Origin: CAYNFP01 sp964396655
GTDB lineage: Bacteria > Bacillota_I > Bacilli_A > RF39 > UBA660
DNA length: 64,000 nucleotides
Direction: 5' to 3'
Assembly (NCBI GenBank): GCA_964396655.1
Contig: CAYNFP010000001.1
Location: 1 to 64,000 of the forward strand
Position numbers and translations under genes: made by a program. Under the pieces are notes generated by a model, which saw nothing but the letters and a program-made list of their open reading frames with translations, was not told the DNA's origin and ran no database searches. The number at the start of each line of letters is the position of its first letter. Within the stretch, counting starts at the first letter, position 1. Shown one piece after another: positions 26,554 to 35,282 of this stretch.

Positions 26554-27348
26554 ATGGAATATGAAAATTTAAATTTGATTTATAAAAATCATTTTTTAAC
26601 TTATTCAGAAAGCTTGGATTTAGATTTTATTGGAAAAGAAGAATATATAAAACTTCCAGATATATCAGAATTTTTGACTATTTCAACGGTTTCTGTTGAA
26701 GATAAAAAGTTTTGGGTACACAAAGGTCTAGATTGGGAAAGATTTTTTAAAGCAACATATATAAATATAAAGGCTGGACAAAAATTACAGGGAGCATCTA
26801 CTATATCTCAGCAATATATTAAAAATTTATTTCTAATGCCTGAAAAAACCCTTTCTAGAAAATTAAAAGAAATGTATTTAGCTGCTTTGTTAGAACAAAT
26901 ATTTACTAAAGAAGAAATATTAGAATTTTATTTAAATATCATAAATTATGGAAATGAAGTTTATGGAGTAGGAAATGCTAGTGAATTTTATTTTGAAAAA
27001 CCCGCTTCTGATTTGCTTTTAGAAGAAGCAACATTTTTAACTGGCATACCTAACAGTCCTAATATTAACAATCCTCTAATAAATTTTGAATATGCTAAAT
27101 ATCGTCAATTAATGGTAATTCATAGCTTAGTAAGAAATGGTTTAATAAATAAAAAACAAGCATATGAATTAATGAATAAAAAAGTGGAGATTCATAATAA
27201 TAAAAAAATTATAAGAAATATTGATTTATTATTAGCTTTACAAAGTTTGTTTTTTGATAGAATATATGAAAATAACAAAGATTCTGCTTTTATAAAAGAA
27301 ATAGAATCTCTTTGTACTAAAAGAACTTTGGAGTTATATAAAAAATAA
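26554..27348 (+). CDS. GT51 peptidoglycan glycosyltransferase without membrane anchor
   Basis: A 264-residue transglycosylase that would polymerise lipid II. Conserved blocks: VEDKKFWVHKGLDWERFF near residue 48 (catalytic EDxxFxxHxG), GASTISQQYIKNLF near residue 90, RKLKEMYLAALLEQ..KEEILEFYLN and GVGNASEFYFEK. Unlike other monofunctional transglycosylases or class A PBPs it has no N-terminal transmembrane helix and no transpeptidase domain, beginning directly with a soluble ~40-residue segment. It may bind the membrane peripherally or act in a special compartment. Catalytic residues look intact. Confidence 0.8.
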   Translation: MEYENLNLIYKNHFLTYSESLDLDFIGKEEYIKLPDISEFLTISTVSVEDKKFWVHKGLDWERFFKATYINIKAGQKLQGASTISQQYIKNLFLMPEKTLSRKLKEMYLAALLEQIFTKEEILEFYLNIINYGNEVYGVGNASEFYFEKPASDLLLEEATFLTGIPNSPNINNPLINFEYAKYRQLMVIHSLVRNGLINKKQAYELMNKKVEIHNNKKIIRNIDLLLALQSLFFDRIYENNKDSAFIKEIESLCTKRTLELYKK

Positions 27349-27428
27349 AATAATTTGAAAAAATAAATTGTTTAAAGCATTGGTTAATTCAATGCTTTTT
27401 TGGTATAATTATTATATGGAGTAAACAT

Positions 27429-27641
27429 ATGAAGGATTTAGATTTGTCTCAAAGAAGAAGACTATTATTTATTGGGGGAGCTATAAGCGGGTTAAGTGTT
27501 GGTTTATATCCTCTCATATTAATAAATTTTATTAAAAGTAAAGATATTGATTTATTATTTTTTATTACATATACATTTTTAATGCTAAGTTTATTAACTT
27601 ATGTAATAATAGAAATCATTAATTTAAAAAAGAGAGGTTAG
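27429..27641 (+). CDS. Small two-helix membrane protein
   Basis: A 70-residue protein with a basic N-terminus (LSQRRRLL), two transmembrane helices (about 12-33 and 40-62) and an ending LKKRG. It is followed 2 bp later by the DUF2779 gene, so the two are probably co-translated. No family recognised. Confidence 0.5.
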   Translation: MKDLDLSQRRRLLFIGGAISGLSVGLYPLILINFIKSKDIDLLFFITYTFLMLSLLTYVIIEIINLKKRG

Positions 27642-27643
27642 TT

Positions 27644-29467
27644 ATGGCGGTTACTAAAACTGATTTTATAAATTATACTAGATGCAAAAGATATTTTAGT
27701 TTAGAAGATATTAGAAAAGATAAACTAAATTCTAAAATGAATATTGAAGAATATAAAATACAAGAAAAAGATGAAATTATTAAAGAATTAGTTTCTGATA
27801 TGTTTGATGAAGAAGATAATGATATTACTGTAAAAGAAAATAAACAGTTAGAAGCCATGATGGACTATTATAAAGAAGTTGAATTACTTAGTGCTTTAAG
27901 AGTTAATAAATTATTTGGTGGTAAAAGTATTTATAGTGAAAAAACTTATAACCAAGAATCTTTTGATTTTGAACTTAATGGTATAAGATATTTATGCTAT
28001 GTTGATATTTATAATGAGACTGAAGAAAGTATCAATATTATAGAAGTTAAAGCCACTACATCTAAAGTTATGTTAGAAACGATTTATGGTAGAGGAGAAG
28101 ATAAATATCCTTTATTTGTATTTGAAAATGATATATATAAAATAGGTAAATGTAGAGATTTAAAATATATTAATGATTATGAAAATAAAATTAATTCATT
28201 TAAAGATAGATTTAGAAAAGGTAAGTATATATATGACTTAGCTGTTCAAAGGTACTTTATAGAAAGAGATTTAAAAATTCATAATATAAATAAAAAAGTA
28301 AATTATTATTTAGCGGTATTAAATCACGAATATATATATGATGGATATAAAGAAGATGGAGTAAGAATTTATAACAAAGATAATAGTGGTAATGAGATTA
28401 TATCTTTATTTGATATGAATGATCTAACTGTTTCTATGATGCGTATAGTTGAAGAAGACAGAATTAATTTAGAGAATTATATATTTAATGGAGAGAATAT
28501 TCCTTGCAAAGTTGGTATTTATTGTGGATTAAATAAGAATATTGAATGCAAATTTAAATCTATTTGTTTTAAAGATGTTCCTAAAACAAATGCAAGTTAT
28601 AGTTATAAAAAGTTTAAATGTTTTAAAGATGAAAACGGAACTACTTATGATAAATATAATTTAATAAATGAAGGTTATTATAAATTAAATGATGTTCCAT
28701 TAAGTTGGTTAGCTAATGAAAATCATAAAATACAAAGAGACTGTTATGATAATGATTATATTCATATTAATAAAGATAAAATAAAATCAGGACTTGAACA
28801 TATTAAATATCCTATATATCATTTAGATTTTGAAACTTTTCCATGTCCAATTCCAAGATTTAGAGGAGAAACCCCTTACACTCAAAGTCCTTTTGAGTTT
28901 TCATTACATATAGAAAATTATCCTGGTGTTTGTGATAAAGAAAAAGACAATTTTGTTTTTTTAGCAAACACTTTAGAAGATGAAAGGTTAGAACTAGTAA
29001 AAGCTTTAGTTGAACACATAGATGGAAGTAATGGAACAATGCTTGCTCAAAATGTTAGTTTTGAAAGAAATGTATTAAAGCATTTATCGGAAGTATTTCC
29101 TGAATATAAAGATAAATTATTGGCTATTAGAGATAACTCTACTGATTTGCTTTATTATTTAGATACTAATGCAGAACTTTATGAATCTTTGGGTTTTGGT
29201 AAAGATGAATCTAAAATAATGAATTACTATAATACAAACCAAAGCGGAAGTTTTTCTATTAAAAAAACATTACCATTATTTACCAATTTAAGTTATAAAG
29301 ATTTAGAAGTTCACAATGGTAGCGAAGCGTTAAGTGTATATTCTTGTTATGATAAGATGAGTGAAAAAGAATTAGAGCAAACAAAGGAGAACCTTACAGA
29401 ATATTGCAAACAAGATACTTGGGCTATGGTCGAAATATTAAATGGTTTAAGAGAATTGGTAAAATAA
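27644..29467 (+). CDS. DUF2779 protein: Cas4-like nuclease fused to DEDD-type exonuclease domain
   Basis: A 607-residue protein. The N-terminal half resembles Cas4/AddB-type PD-(D/E)XK nucleases: FINYTRCKRYF at the start, a core YVDIYNE..INIIEVKATTS near residue 115, and a cysteine cluster PCKVGIYC...CKFKSIC near residue 286 that could hold a 4Fe-4S cluster with the first Cys. The second half (from about 395) is the DUF2779/RNase H-like part with HLDFETFPCPIPRFRGETPYTQSPFEFSLH and ends with TEYCKQDTWAMVEI, the DEDD-like C-terminal acidic motif. Function is not established; a role in DNA processing or defence is plausible. Confidence 0.75.
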   Translation: MAVTKTDFINYTRCKRYFSLEDIRKDKLNSKMNIEEYKIQEKDEIIKELVSDMFDEEDNDITVKENKQLEAMMDYYKEVELLSALRVNKLFGGKSIYSEKTYNQESFDFELNGIRYLCYVDIYNETEESINIIEVKATTSKVMLETIYGRGEDKYPLFVFENDIYKIGKCRDLKYINDYENKINSFKDRFRKGKYIYDLAVQRYFIERDLKIHNINKKVNYYLAVLNHEYIYDGYKEDGVRIYNKDNSGNEIISLFDMNDLTVSMMRIVEEDRINLENYIFNGENIPCKVGIYCGLNKNIECKFKSICFKDVPKTNASYSYKKFKCFKDENGTTYDKYNLINEGYYKLNDVPLSWLANENHKIQRDCYDNDYIHINKDKIKSGLEHIKYPIYHLDFETFPCPIPRFRGETPYTQSPFEFSLHIENYPGVCDKEKDNFVFLANTLEDERLELVKALVEHIDGSNGTMLAQNVSFERNVLKHLSEVFPEYKDKLLAIRDNSTDLLYYLDTNAELYESLGFGKDESKIMNYYNTNQSGSFSIKKTLPLFTNLSYKDLEVHNGSEALSVYSCYDKMSEKELEQTKENLTEYCKQDTWAMVEILNGLRELVK

Positions 29468-29489
29468 ATGTAAATAAATGTCAAATTGA

Positions 29490-29518
29490 TTGCTAGAAAA
29501 AAATAAATAAAGTATATT
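29490..29518 (+). promoter_or_regulatory. Probable promoter of the rpoZ-recX unit
   Basis: TTGCTA (29490-29495), 17-nt spacer, TATATT (29513-29518). Confidence 0.5.
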
Positions 29519-29539
29519 TATATTAGGAGAGTGATAAAT

Positions 29540-29740
29540 ATGATATATCCTTCTATTGATAAATTATTAAATATTATTGATTCTAAATACAAATTAGTTC
29601 ATGTAGCAGCAATAAGAGCAACAGAAATGATTACAAAAAATCATTATCAGATGAAAGAATCAGAATACAAATCAATTAAAGAAATAGGCAGAGCATTAGA
29701 AGAAGTTGAAAAGGGTTTAGTTAGAATAAAAGAAAATTAA
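29540..29740 (+). CDS. rpoZ: RNA polymerase omega subunit
   Basis: A 66-residue protein matching omega: IYPSIDKLLNIIDSKYKLVHVAAIRATEMI near the start, with the invariant RA in the centre, and a Lys/Glu-rich helical tail with IGRALEEVEKG. Omega helps assemble and stabilise RNA polymerase by holding beta-prime. A GTG at 29531 is in frame, but it abuts the AGGAGA ribosome site, so ATG 29540 is used. In other Firmicutes rpoZ usually follows gmk; here it lies next to recX. Confidence 0.88.
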   Translation: MIYPSIDKLLNIIDSKYKLVHVAAIRATEMITKNHYQMKESEYKSIKEIGRALEEVEKGLVRIKEN

Positions 29741-29769
29741 ATCTTTTTTGTTATTTTAAAGGAGGTATT

Positions 29770-30537
29770 ATGAATGTTATTAAATTTAAAAAAATCGGCT
29801 TAGATAAATATAAAATTTATTTAGATGATACTGAATTAATTTTATATGAAGATGTTATTTTAAAATATAATTTACTTATAAAACATAATATAGATTTAAA
29901 AGAATTGGAAACTATTATAGAAGAAAATAAATATTATGAAGTTTATAATATTGCTTTAAAATATATTTCAATAAAATTAAGAAGTAAAGATGAAATAATT
30001 TCTTATTTAAGTAAAAAAGATTTTTCTAATAAATTAATTGAAGAAGTAATTAAACACTTAGAAGAAGAGGGCTATTTAAATGAAAAAGTTTTTATTGAAG
30101 CTTATATAAATGATGAAATTAATTTAAAAAGTGATGGTCCTTATAAAATAAAAAGTAATTTATTAAATTTAGGTATTAATGAAAGCTTAATAGATGAATA
30201 CATATCTAAAATAGATAATAATGTATGGAAATCAAAAATAAAAAAACATATAGATAAAGCGGTAAGTTTAAATAAAAAGTATTCAAGCATTATTCTTAAA
30301 CAAAAGATTTTGTATGATTTGTATTTAAAAGGCTTTGACAATGATATGGTGTCTTTAGAACTTGAAAATATTAATATAAATGATTATGATTGTAATAATT
30401 TAGAATTCGAGTATAATAAAGCTTATAAAAAGTTCTCTAGCAAATATAAAGGCAAAGAATTAGAAAATAAAATATATGTATATTTGCAAAGAAAAGGTTT
30501 TAATTATTATGATATAAAAAAAGAATTTGAAAGTTAG
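29770..30537 (+). CDS. recX: RecX-family recombination regulator
   Basis: A 255-residue, Lys/Asn-rich helical protein made of repeated three-helix RecX modules. Recognisable blocks are ALKYISIKLRSKDEIISYLSKKDFS, VIKHLEEEGYLNEKVFIEAYINDEI and the later KKFSSKYKGKELENKIYVYLQRKGFNYYDIKKEF. RecX binds RecA filaments and modulates strand exchange. Strong AAAGGAGG upstream; 9 bp separate it from the following gene, suggesting one operon with rpoZ. Confidence 0.88.
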   Translation: MNVIKFKKIGLDKYKIYLDDTELILYEDVILKYNLLIKHNIDLKELETIIEENKYYEVYNIALKYISIKLRSKDEIISYLSKKDFSNKLIEEVIKHLEEEGYLNEKVFIEAYINDEINLKSDGPYKIKSNLLNLGINESLIDEYISKIDNNVWKSKIKKHIDKAVSLNKKYSSIILKQKILYDLYLKGFDNDMVSLELENININDYDCNNLEFEYNKAYKKFSSKYKGKELENKIYVYLQRKGFNYYDIKKEFES

Positions 30538-30546
30538 AGGTGTTTT

Positions 30547-31185
30547 ATGGATAGAATTTTAAAAGATAGAGAAGTTGAAAATGGAATTATTGTTCCAATA
30601 AGTTTGAAATATAATGATAAAGACGAGCCGATTAGAGTAACTGATGATTATATTGATATAAGTTATAAATCACAAAATACTCCAGCAAGAATCCTTTCAA
30701 ATTTATATCCTTATGAATTTGAATACTTTTTTGGTAGAACTGTAAATTCAATAGAGGCTGCAATACAATCTCTTAAATATGATAGTGAACTTTTGAGGGA
30801 AGAATGTTACAGATATAGTGGTATTGATTCATGGCATTTAAGGGGAATGACTCCATATTTATGGCAAAAAGATGGAATTTTATACACTCCTAAAGGGCCG
30901 GTTGATAGATTTAGTGAAAAGTATCAAGGTTTTTTAAATGAATTATATTACTTTGCATTTCAAAATCCATTTTATAGACACAATTTATTATTTTCTGGAT
31001 CTAAAAGATTGGATCATACTACAGGTGAAGATAGTCCAAAATTATCAACTTTAACAAGAACAGAATATATAAGTAGATTATATGCTTTAAGATATTGTCT
31101 TGAAAATCATCTAATAGAAAAAACTCCAGTAATTGAAGTTTTAAATGAAGCAAGAGAAGAATTAAAATTAAAAAGAGTTTTATAA
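30547..31185 (+). CDS. Possible NADAR/YbiA-superfamily protein
   Basis: A 212-residue protein. Its layout recalls the NADAR (DUF1768/YbiA) domain: RILSNLYPYEFEYFFGRTVNSIEAAIQSLKY, where NADAR has SNFYP and an SxEHxxQxxK-type helix, then a late YRHNLLFSGSKRLDHTTGED..L and RLYALRYCL in place of the usual LLxTG..xLvE..xxD..WG and LMxvR. NADAR proteins hydrolyse ADP-ribose-like N-glycosidic substrates. The central ~50 residues do not match and key acidic/Trp residues differ, so this is a remote, tentative assignment. Ninth-base spacing from recX suggests co-transcription. Confidence 0.4.
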   Translation: MDRILKDREVENGIIVPISLKYNDKDEPIRVTDDYIDISYKSQNTPARILSNLYPYEFEYFFGRTVNSIEAAIQSLKYDSELLREECYRYSGIDSWHLRGMTPYLWQKDGILYTPKGPVDRFSEKYQGFLNELYYFAFQNPFYRHNLLFSGSKRLDHTTGEDSPKLSTLTRTEYISRLYALRYCLENHLIEKTPVIEVLNEAREELKLKRVL

Positions 31186-31195
31186 AACTCTTTTT
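31170..31195. terminator. Bidirectional terminator
   Basis: Perfect AAAAGAGTTTT/AAAACTCTTTT palindrome with flanking A/T runs between convergent genes. Confidence 0.85.
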
Positions 31196-32165
31196 AATTT
31201 GATGTCATTAATTCATCATATCCAGATTTTAACTCTGAATCTTTAATATTCATTTCGTATTTTTCTCTTAAAGCTTTTAAAGCCTTCAAATATAAAGTTG
31301 AATCTGTACTTAACATTTCTTTTGCTATAGTTGTTGTTATATTTGATTTTACATCTTTAAGTTCTGGTTTATCTTTTTGAGCTGTTTTATAAATAATATG
31401 ATAACCATATTCGGTTTTTACTGGAGTAGTTGTATATTTTCCGACTTCTAGAGCGATCGCAGCATTTTCAAATGCTTCTTTCATTTCGCCTCTGTTGAAG
31501 TATCCTAAACTTCCTCCTTTTGAAGCAGTTGCTTCATCATCAGAATATTTTTTAGCTAAAGTAGCAAAATCTTCTCCATTATTTAATTTTACAATTATAT
31601 CTTTTGCTTTTTGTAAAGCTTCTTTTTCTAAAGTGTTTTTTTCATCATCTGTCATATCATCTGTACCTTCAGTTGATATAAGAATATGACTGGCTTCAAT
31701 ATCTCCAACTGTTTCAGTATCATAATAATCTTTTATTTGTTTATCTGAAACTTGTGTTTTAGTCCAATCAGTTATCCAAAGATTTCTTCTATAATTTAGT
31801 GCAATATAGTCTTCAAAATCATTTTCAGTTAATATTCCATAATTTTTACTTACGTAATCCATATATTCCATATCATTCTTTGTTGCAGTTTCTTTTACAG
31901 ATTTAATTACTTGATCAACATAACTGGTTTCATCATTAGTAGTTTTATATTCTTTTTCTAAGAGATATGTATCTATCATATTAATAAGCATATTAGAAAG
32001 CGCTTGAGTACCATAATTTGATTTTAATTTTTCATAAATTGCATCAGAACTTATACCCTCATTATTGCTAAATGTAACTACTGCATTTTCTCCATTAGTT
32101 AATTTTACAGCCCCACAACCTGTTAATAAAAACAAACATGTGATAAATAATAAAACTTTCTTCAT
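31194..32165 (-). CDS. prsA: PrsA-like foldase lipoprotein (parvulin peptidyl-prolyl isomerase)
   Basis: A 323-residue lipoprotein: MKKVLLFITCLFLLTGC with Cys17 as lipidation site, a SurA-like N-terminal helical region (about 30-150), a parvulin domain (about 155-265: EASHILIST, FATLAKKYSDDEATASKGGSLGYFNRGEM, VKTEYGYHIIYK) and a C-terminal helix. PrsA folds exported proteins between membrane and wall, probably including the PBPs, sortase substrate and peptidases of this window. AGGAGGATT lies upstream. Confidence 0.92.
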   Translation of the reverse strand: MKKVLLFITCLFLLTGCGAVKLTNGENAVVTFSNNEGISSDAIYEKLKSNYGTQALSNMLINMIDTYLLEKEYKTTNDETSYVDQVIKSVKETATKNDMEYMDYVSKNYGILTENDFEDYIALNYRRNLWITDWTKTQVSDKQIKDYYDTETVGDIEASHILISTEGTDDMTDDEKNTLEKEALQKAKDIIVKLNNGEDFATLAKKYSDDEATASKGGSLGYFNRGEMKEAFENAAIALEVGKYTTTPVKTEYGYHIIYKTAQKDKPELKDVKSNITTTIAKEMLSTDSTLYLKALKALREKYEMNIKDSELKSGYDELMTSN

Positions 32166-32227
32166 TTAATCCTCCTCGTATCTTTTATGATAACAAAAAA
32201 TAAATTAAAATACAATAATAAGCACTC

Positions 32228-32254
32228 ACACAATTTTAAATATACCATAAAATA
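32228..32254 (+). promoter_or_regulatory. Mother-cell (SigK/SigE-like) promoter of the YjcZ-like genes
   Basis: AC (32228-32229), 16 nt, CATAAAATA (32246-32254): the same spacing and -10 as upstream of the cotD-like gene. Confidence 0.55.
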
Positions 32255-32285
32255 AAAGTGTAAAGAGAAAAAGGAGGAATGTAGT

Positions 32286-32390
32286 ATGAATACAGGATGC
32301 GGTTGTAAAAGTCCATGTGGAATTTCTGGAGCAGCATTTGCCCTAGTACTATTTATTTTATTAGTAATCATATTAGGTGCATTCATTTAA
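32286..32390 (+). CDS. Tiny YjcZ-family sporulation-type membrane protein 1
   Basis: Encodes 34 residues: a Gly/Cys-rich head (NTGCGCKSPCGISG) and a single hydrophobic helix AFALVLFILLVIILGAF ending at the C-terminus. This is the pattern of YjcZ/YczM-type micropeptides, which are linked to sporulation in Bacilli. AAGGAGG (32271-32277) is 8 nt before the ATG, so translation is likely. A second gene of the same type follows 17 bp on. The role is unknown, but the promoter supports mother-cell expression. Confidence 0.72.
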   Translation: MNTGCGCKSPCGISGAAFALVLFILLVIILGAFI

Positions 32391-32407
32391 TAAGGAGGTG
32401 TTTGTAA

Positions 32408-32512
32408 GTGACTGGTTGTATGACAGGAGGATTTTACGGAAATAGTTTCTTTATTATACTAATATTATTCATCTTATTGGCTATAATTTTTGGAGCTTTT
32501 GTAGGATGGTAA
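32408..32512 (+). CDS. Tiny YjcZ-family sporulation-type membrane protein 2
   Basis: Encodes 34 residues starting with GTG: a TGCMTGGFYGNS head then one helix FFIILILFILLAIIFGAFVGW. Paralogous in layout to the preceding gene. TAAGGAGGTG (32391-32400) lies 7 nt before the GTG. The two genes form one short operon closed by a terminator. Function unknown. Confidence 0.7.
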   Translation: MTGCMTGGFYGNSFFIILILFILLAIIFGAFVGW

Positions 32513-32538
32513 AAAAAGAGGAATTTCCTCTTTTTATT
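32513..32538. terminator. Terminator between the YjcZ-like pair and the minus-strand gene
   Basis: AAAAAGAGG/CCTCTTTTT stem with AATTT loop, flanked by A and T runs; works for both strands. Confidence 0.85.
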
Positions 32539-33025
32539 TGACTTTATTTTTTAATTTTAATATTTTTATTGCTTCTTCTGAATTAAATGTTGAAAGTAAC
32601 TCTAAATAATATTTACGAATGTCACAATAAGAAAATGAACTTGATTTTGGGTATATAATAATTCTGTTTTTTTCAAACTCTTCTAAATTCCCTTTTGAAG
32701 AAACCATACATCCACAATCTAAACAAAAATAACTTTTAAAATCATCACAATTATATATGCATATTAAGACATCATGTTCACATTCTCTAGAATATTTTGA
32801 AAATATCGTTTCAATCATTTGACTGGTTGTTAAAACTTGCCCTAAATTAGTTTTTTCTTTTTCTATGTAAGCTTTATCTGGCCCGATTAAATCTCTTCTA
32901 AGAAATAAAAATTCTTTAACTTCTGGTGTTTCTAGTAAAATCTTATATCTTTTTATTTTTTCATCTATTATTCTTAATCTTTCTTTATATTCTTCAATTA
33001 CTTTTTGTCTTACTTCTTCTTTCAT
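32534..33025 (-). CDS. Unknown protein with a Cys-rich metal-site-like motif
   Basis: A 163-residue protein: charged coiled-coil start (VIEEYKERLRIIDEKIKRYKILL), then a segment with ECEHDVLICIYNCDDFKSYFCLDCGC, in which C-x-H and CxxCxC could bind zinc, and a C-terminal helical part. No family recognised. GGAGT precedes the start; it is monocistronic and convergent with the tiny genes. Confidence 0.5.
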   Translation of the reverse strand: MKEEVRQKVIEEYKERLRIIDEKIKRYKILLETPEVKEFLFLRRDLIGPDKAYIEKEKTNLGQVLTTSQMIETIFSKYSRECEHDVLICIYNCDDFKSYFCLDCGCMVSSKGNLEEFEKNRIIIYPKSSSFSYCDIRKYYLELLSTFNSEEAIKILKLKNKVK

Positions 33026-33127
33026 TTGTAACTCCTATTATAAGTTTATCATAAATAAATTAAATTTTAAAATAAAAGCATATTTAAAGATTAATATTTA
33101 TAGTGTATAATTGTATTGGAGGATAGA

Positions 33128-33553
33128 ATGAAAAACAAAGTATATGTAATAGAAGAAAAAGAAAAAAAAGAAGTTTACAAATGGAGTTTAATAGAATTTT
33201 TATTAGGGATTTTTGCTTATGCATTAATATTATTAATAGTAAATAATATATTTAAAGGTTTTTATGTAGATAATTTTTATTGGGCCTTATTAGCGGCTTT
33301 AATTATTTCGGGATTAAACATTTCTATAAAACCAGCTTTAATTTATTTAACATTACCATTAACAATAAGTACTTTAGGAGTATTTTATCCTGTAGTTAAC
33401 ATGATTATTTTAAAAGTCACAGCATTTTTATTGGGAAGTCATTTCGATATTAAAGGTTTTTGGGCATTATTTTTTATCTCAATATTTATTAGTATATTTA
33501 GAATAATATTTGATAAATTGTTAATAAAACCTATAATAAGGAGTATTAAATAA
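33128..33553 (+). CDS. YvlD-like four-helix membrane protein (phage holin family 4_2 fold)
   Basis: A 141-residue protein with four membrane helices, basic N-terminus and the family block ALIISGLNISIKPALIYLTLPLTISTLGVFYPVVNMIIL, matching Phage_holin_4_2/YvlD-type chromosomal membrane proteins. Despite the domain name there is no phage context. GGAGGA (33118-33123) marks ATG 33128 as start rather than the TTG at 33116. It ends on the lgt start codon (TAATG), so lgt is translationally coupled to it. Confidence 0.75.
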   Translation: MKNKVYVIEEKEKKEVYKWSLIEFLLGIFAYALILLIVNNIFKGFYVDNFYWALLAALIISGLNISIKPALIYLTLPLTISTLGVFYPVVNMIILKVTAFLLGSHFDIKGFWALFFISIFISIFRIIFDKLLIKPIIRSIK

Positions 33554-34356
33554 TGAATCCCATATTATTAACAATCGGAAATTTTGAAATTAAATGGTAT
33601 AGTGTTCTAATCCTTTTGGGGCTAGTTATTAGTTACTTTGGAGTAATGTTAGAAACAAAAAAATTTAAAATAGATAAAAACTTTGTTATAAATATAATTT
33701 TCTGGGCAGTAATATTTGGAATAATAGGTGCCAGATTTTATTATGTAATATTTAATTGGGATTATTATGGAAGTAATTTATCAGAAATATACAAAACATG
33801 GAATGGTGGACTTGCAATTCATGGGGGAATTATACTAGGGGGTTTAACAGTAATCTTATATTGCAGAAAATATAAATTTAATGCAGGTAAGATTTTAGAT
33901 ATGTTTGCGCCTTTTTTATTACTTTCTCAAGCTTTGGGTAGATGGGGAAACTTCTTTAATAGTGAAGCATATGGATCTATAACTACTTATAATAGATTAA
34001 AAGAACTATATGTTCCAGAGTTTGTAATAAAAGGAATGCATATAAATGGAAATTATTATTTACCAATGTTCTATTTTGAATCTCTTTGGTGTTTATTAGG
34101 ATTTATAATATTATTATTTATAAGAAGGATAAAAACAATAAAAAATGGTCAGATTGTTTGTTTATATATAATGTGGTATTCTGTAGGAAGGTTCTTTATT
34201 GAAATGTATAGAACAGATAGTTTGCTTGTAGGAAGTACAAGAGTTGCTCAAGTAGTAAGTATTATTTTATTTGCGGGAGCTTATATAGTTTTATTAATAA
34301 AAGCAAAAAATAAAGAGGATTTATATAATAAAAACTCTGATAAATTAATGTATTAA
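33553..34356 (+). CDS. lgt: Prolipoprotein diacylglyceryl transferase
   Basis: A 267-residue membrane enzyme that attaches diacylglycerol to the lipobox cysteine of exported lipoproteins. It shows seven hydrophobic segments, IKWYSVLILLG near the start, GARFYYVIF, NGGLAIHGGIILGG (catalytic His region), and the signature LGRWGNFFNSEAYGS. Its substrates here include at least six lipobox proteins (7.5, 12.6, 32.2, 43.5 and 47.2 kb among them). It overlaps the yvlD-like stop by one base and precedes trxB; lgt-trxB linkage is common in Firmicutes. Confidence 0.95.
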   Translation: MNPILLTIGNFEIKWYSVLILLGLVISYFGVMLETKKFKIDKNFVINIIFWAVIFGIIGARFYYVIFNWDYYGSNLSEIYKTWNGGLAIHGGIILGGLTVILYCRKYKFNAGKILDMFAPFLLLSQALGRWGNFFNSEAYGSITTYNRLKELYVPEFVIKGMHINGNYYLPMFYFESLWCLLGFIILLFIRRIKTIKNGQIVCLYIMWYSVGRFFIEMYRTDSLLVGSTRVAQVVSIILFAGAYIVLLIKAKNKEDLYNKNSDKLMY

Positions 34357-34372
34357 GGAAGGAAAATCTAAA

Positions 34373-35269
34373 ATGTACGATGTAATAGTTATAGGAATGG
34401 GTCCTGCAGGAATGAATGCAGCGTTATATGCAAAAAGAAGTGGATTAAATGTAATTATGTTTGAAAAATCTTCTCCGGGAGGTTTAATTTCAAAAATGAA
34501 TATTGTAGATAATTATTTGGGATATGAAAATATAGCAGGTTCAGATTTGGCCACTAAAATGTTTTTTCATACTCAAGAACAAGAGATTCCATATAAGATT
34601 GAAGAAGTAGAAAATATAATAGTTGAAGATAATAAAAAAGTAGTTGTAACTTCAGAAGGTTCTTATGAAACAAAGGCAATTATACTTTGTGGAGGAAGAA
34701 GACCAAGAAAAATCAACGTTGAAGATGAAGAAAAACTTGAGGGAAAAGGTATAAGTTACTGCGCAATATGTGATGCTCCTCTTTATAAAGGAAAAAAGGT
34801 AGCGGTTGTTGGTGGTGGAAATTCTGCTTTTGAAGAAGGACTTTATTTATCTGATTTTGCAAGTAAAGTAATTATTTTAAATAGAGGTGAAACTTGTAGA
34901 GCAGATAAAGTTTTGCAAGATGAAGTAAAAGAAAAATCTAATATGGAAGTTAGAATAAACAGTAAAATAAAAGAAATATTGTTAGAAGATGATAAAATTG
35001 AAGGCGTTTTATTAGAAGATGGTGAAAAATTAGAGGTTTCTGGTATATTTGTATATGTTGGTTTTGAACCTAGTACAGATTATATTTCAAAATTAGGTAT
35101 ATTAACAGAAGATAATTATATAAGTGTAGATCAAAATATGAGAACTAAGATTAAAGGAATATATGCTGCCGGAGATACAATAAAGAAAAGTTTATATCAA
35201 ATAATAACTGCCGCATCAGAAGGTGCTACTGCTGCAATAAGTGTTAAAAATGATATCAAAGATTTATAA
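34373..35269 (+). CDS. trxB: Thioredoxin-disulfide reductase
   Basis: A 298-residue FAD/NADPH enzyme of the low-molecular-weight type. It has FAD-binding GMGPAGMNAALYAKRSG, the redox-active CAIC in GISYCAICDAPLYKGK, NADPH-binding VVGGGNSAFEEGLYL and the C-terminal GIYAAGDT. It reduces thioredoxin; the CxxC Ala-Ile is a mild variant of CATC. Preceded by AAGGAAGG and followed 13 bp later by rlmB; it belongs to the lgt-trxB-rlmB-sigH run. Confidence 0.93.
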   Translation: MYDVIVIGMGPAGMNAALYAKRSGLNVIMFEKSSPGGLISKMNIVDNYLGYENIAGSDLATKMFFHTQEQEIPYKIEEVENIIVEDNKKVVVTSEGSYETKAIILCGGRRPRKINVEDEEKLEGKGISYCAICDAPLYKGKKVAVVGGGNSAFEEGLYLSDFASKVIILNRGETCRADKVLQDEVKEKSNMEVRINSKIKEILLEDDKIEGVLLEDGEKLEVSGIFVYVGFEPSTDYISKLGILTEDNYISVDQNMRTKIKGIYAAGDTIKKSLYQIITAASEGATAAISVKNDIKDL

Positions 35270-35282
35270 TTAGGAGGTAAAA

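Noticed and set aside
33128..33553. Phage holin, hence a prophage
   Set aside because: The YvlD-type fold is chromosomal and is coupled to lgt; no phage genes surround it.
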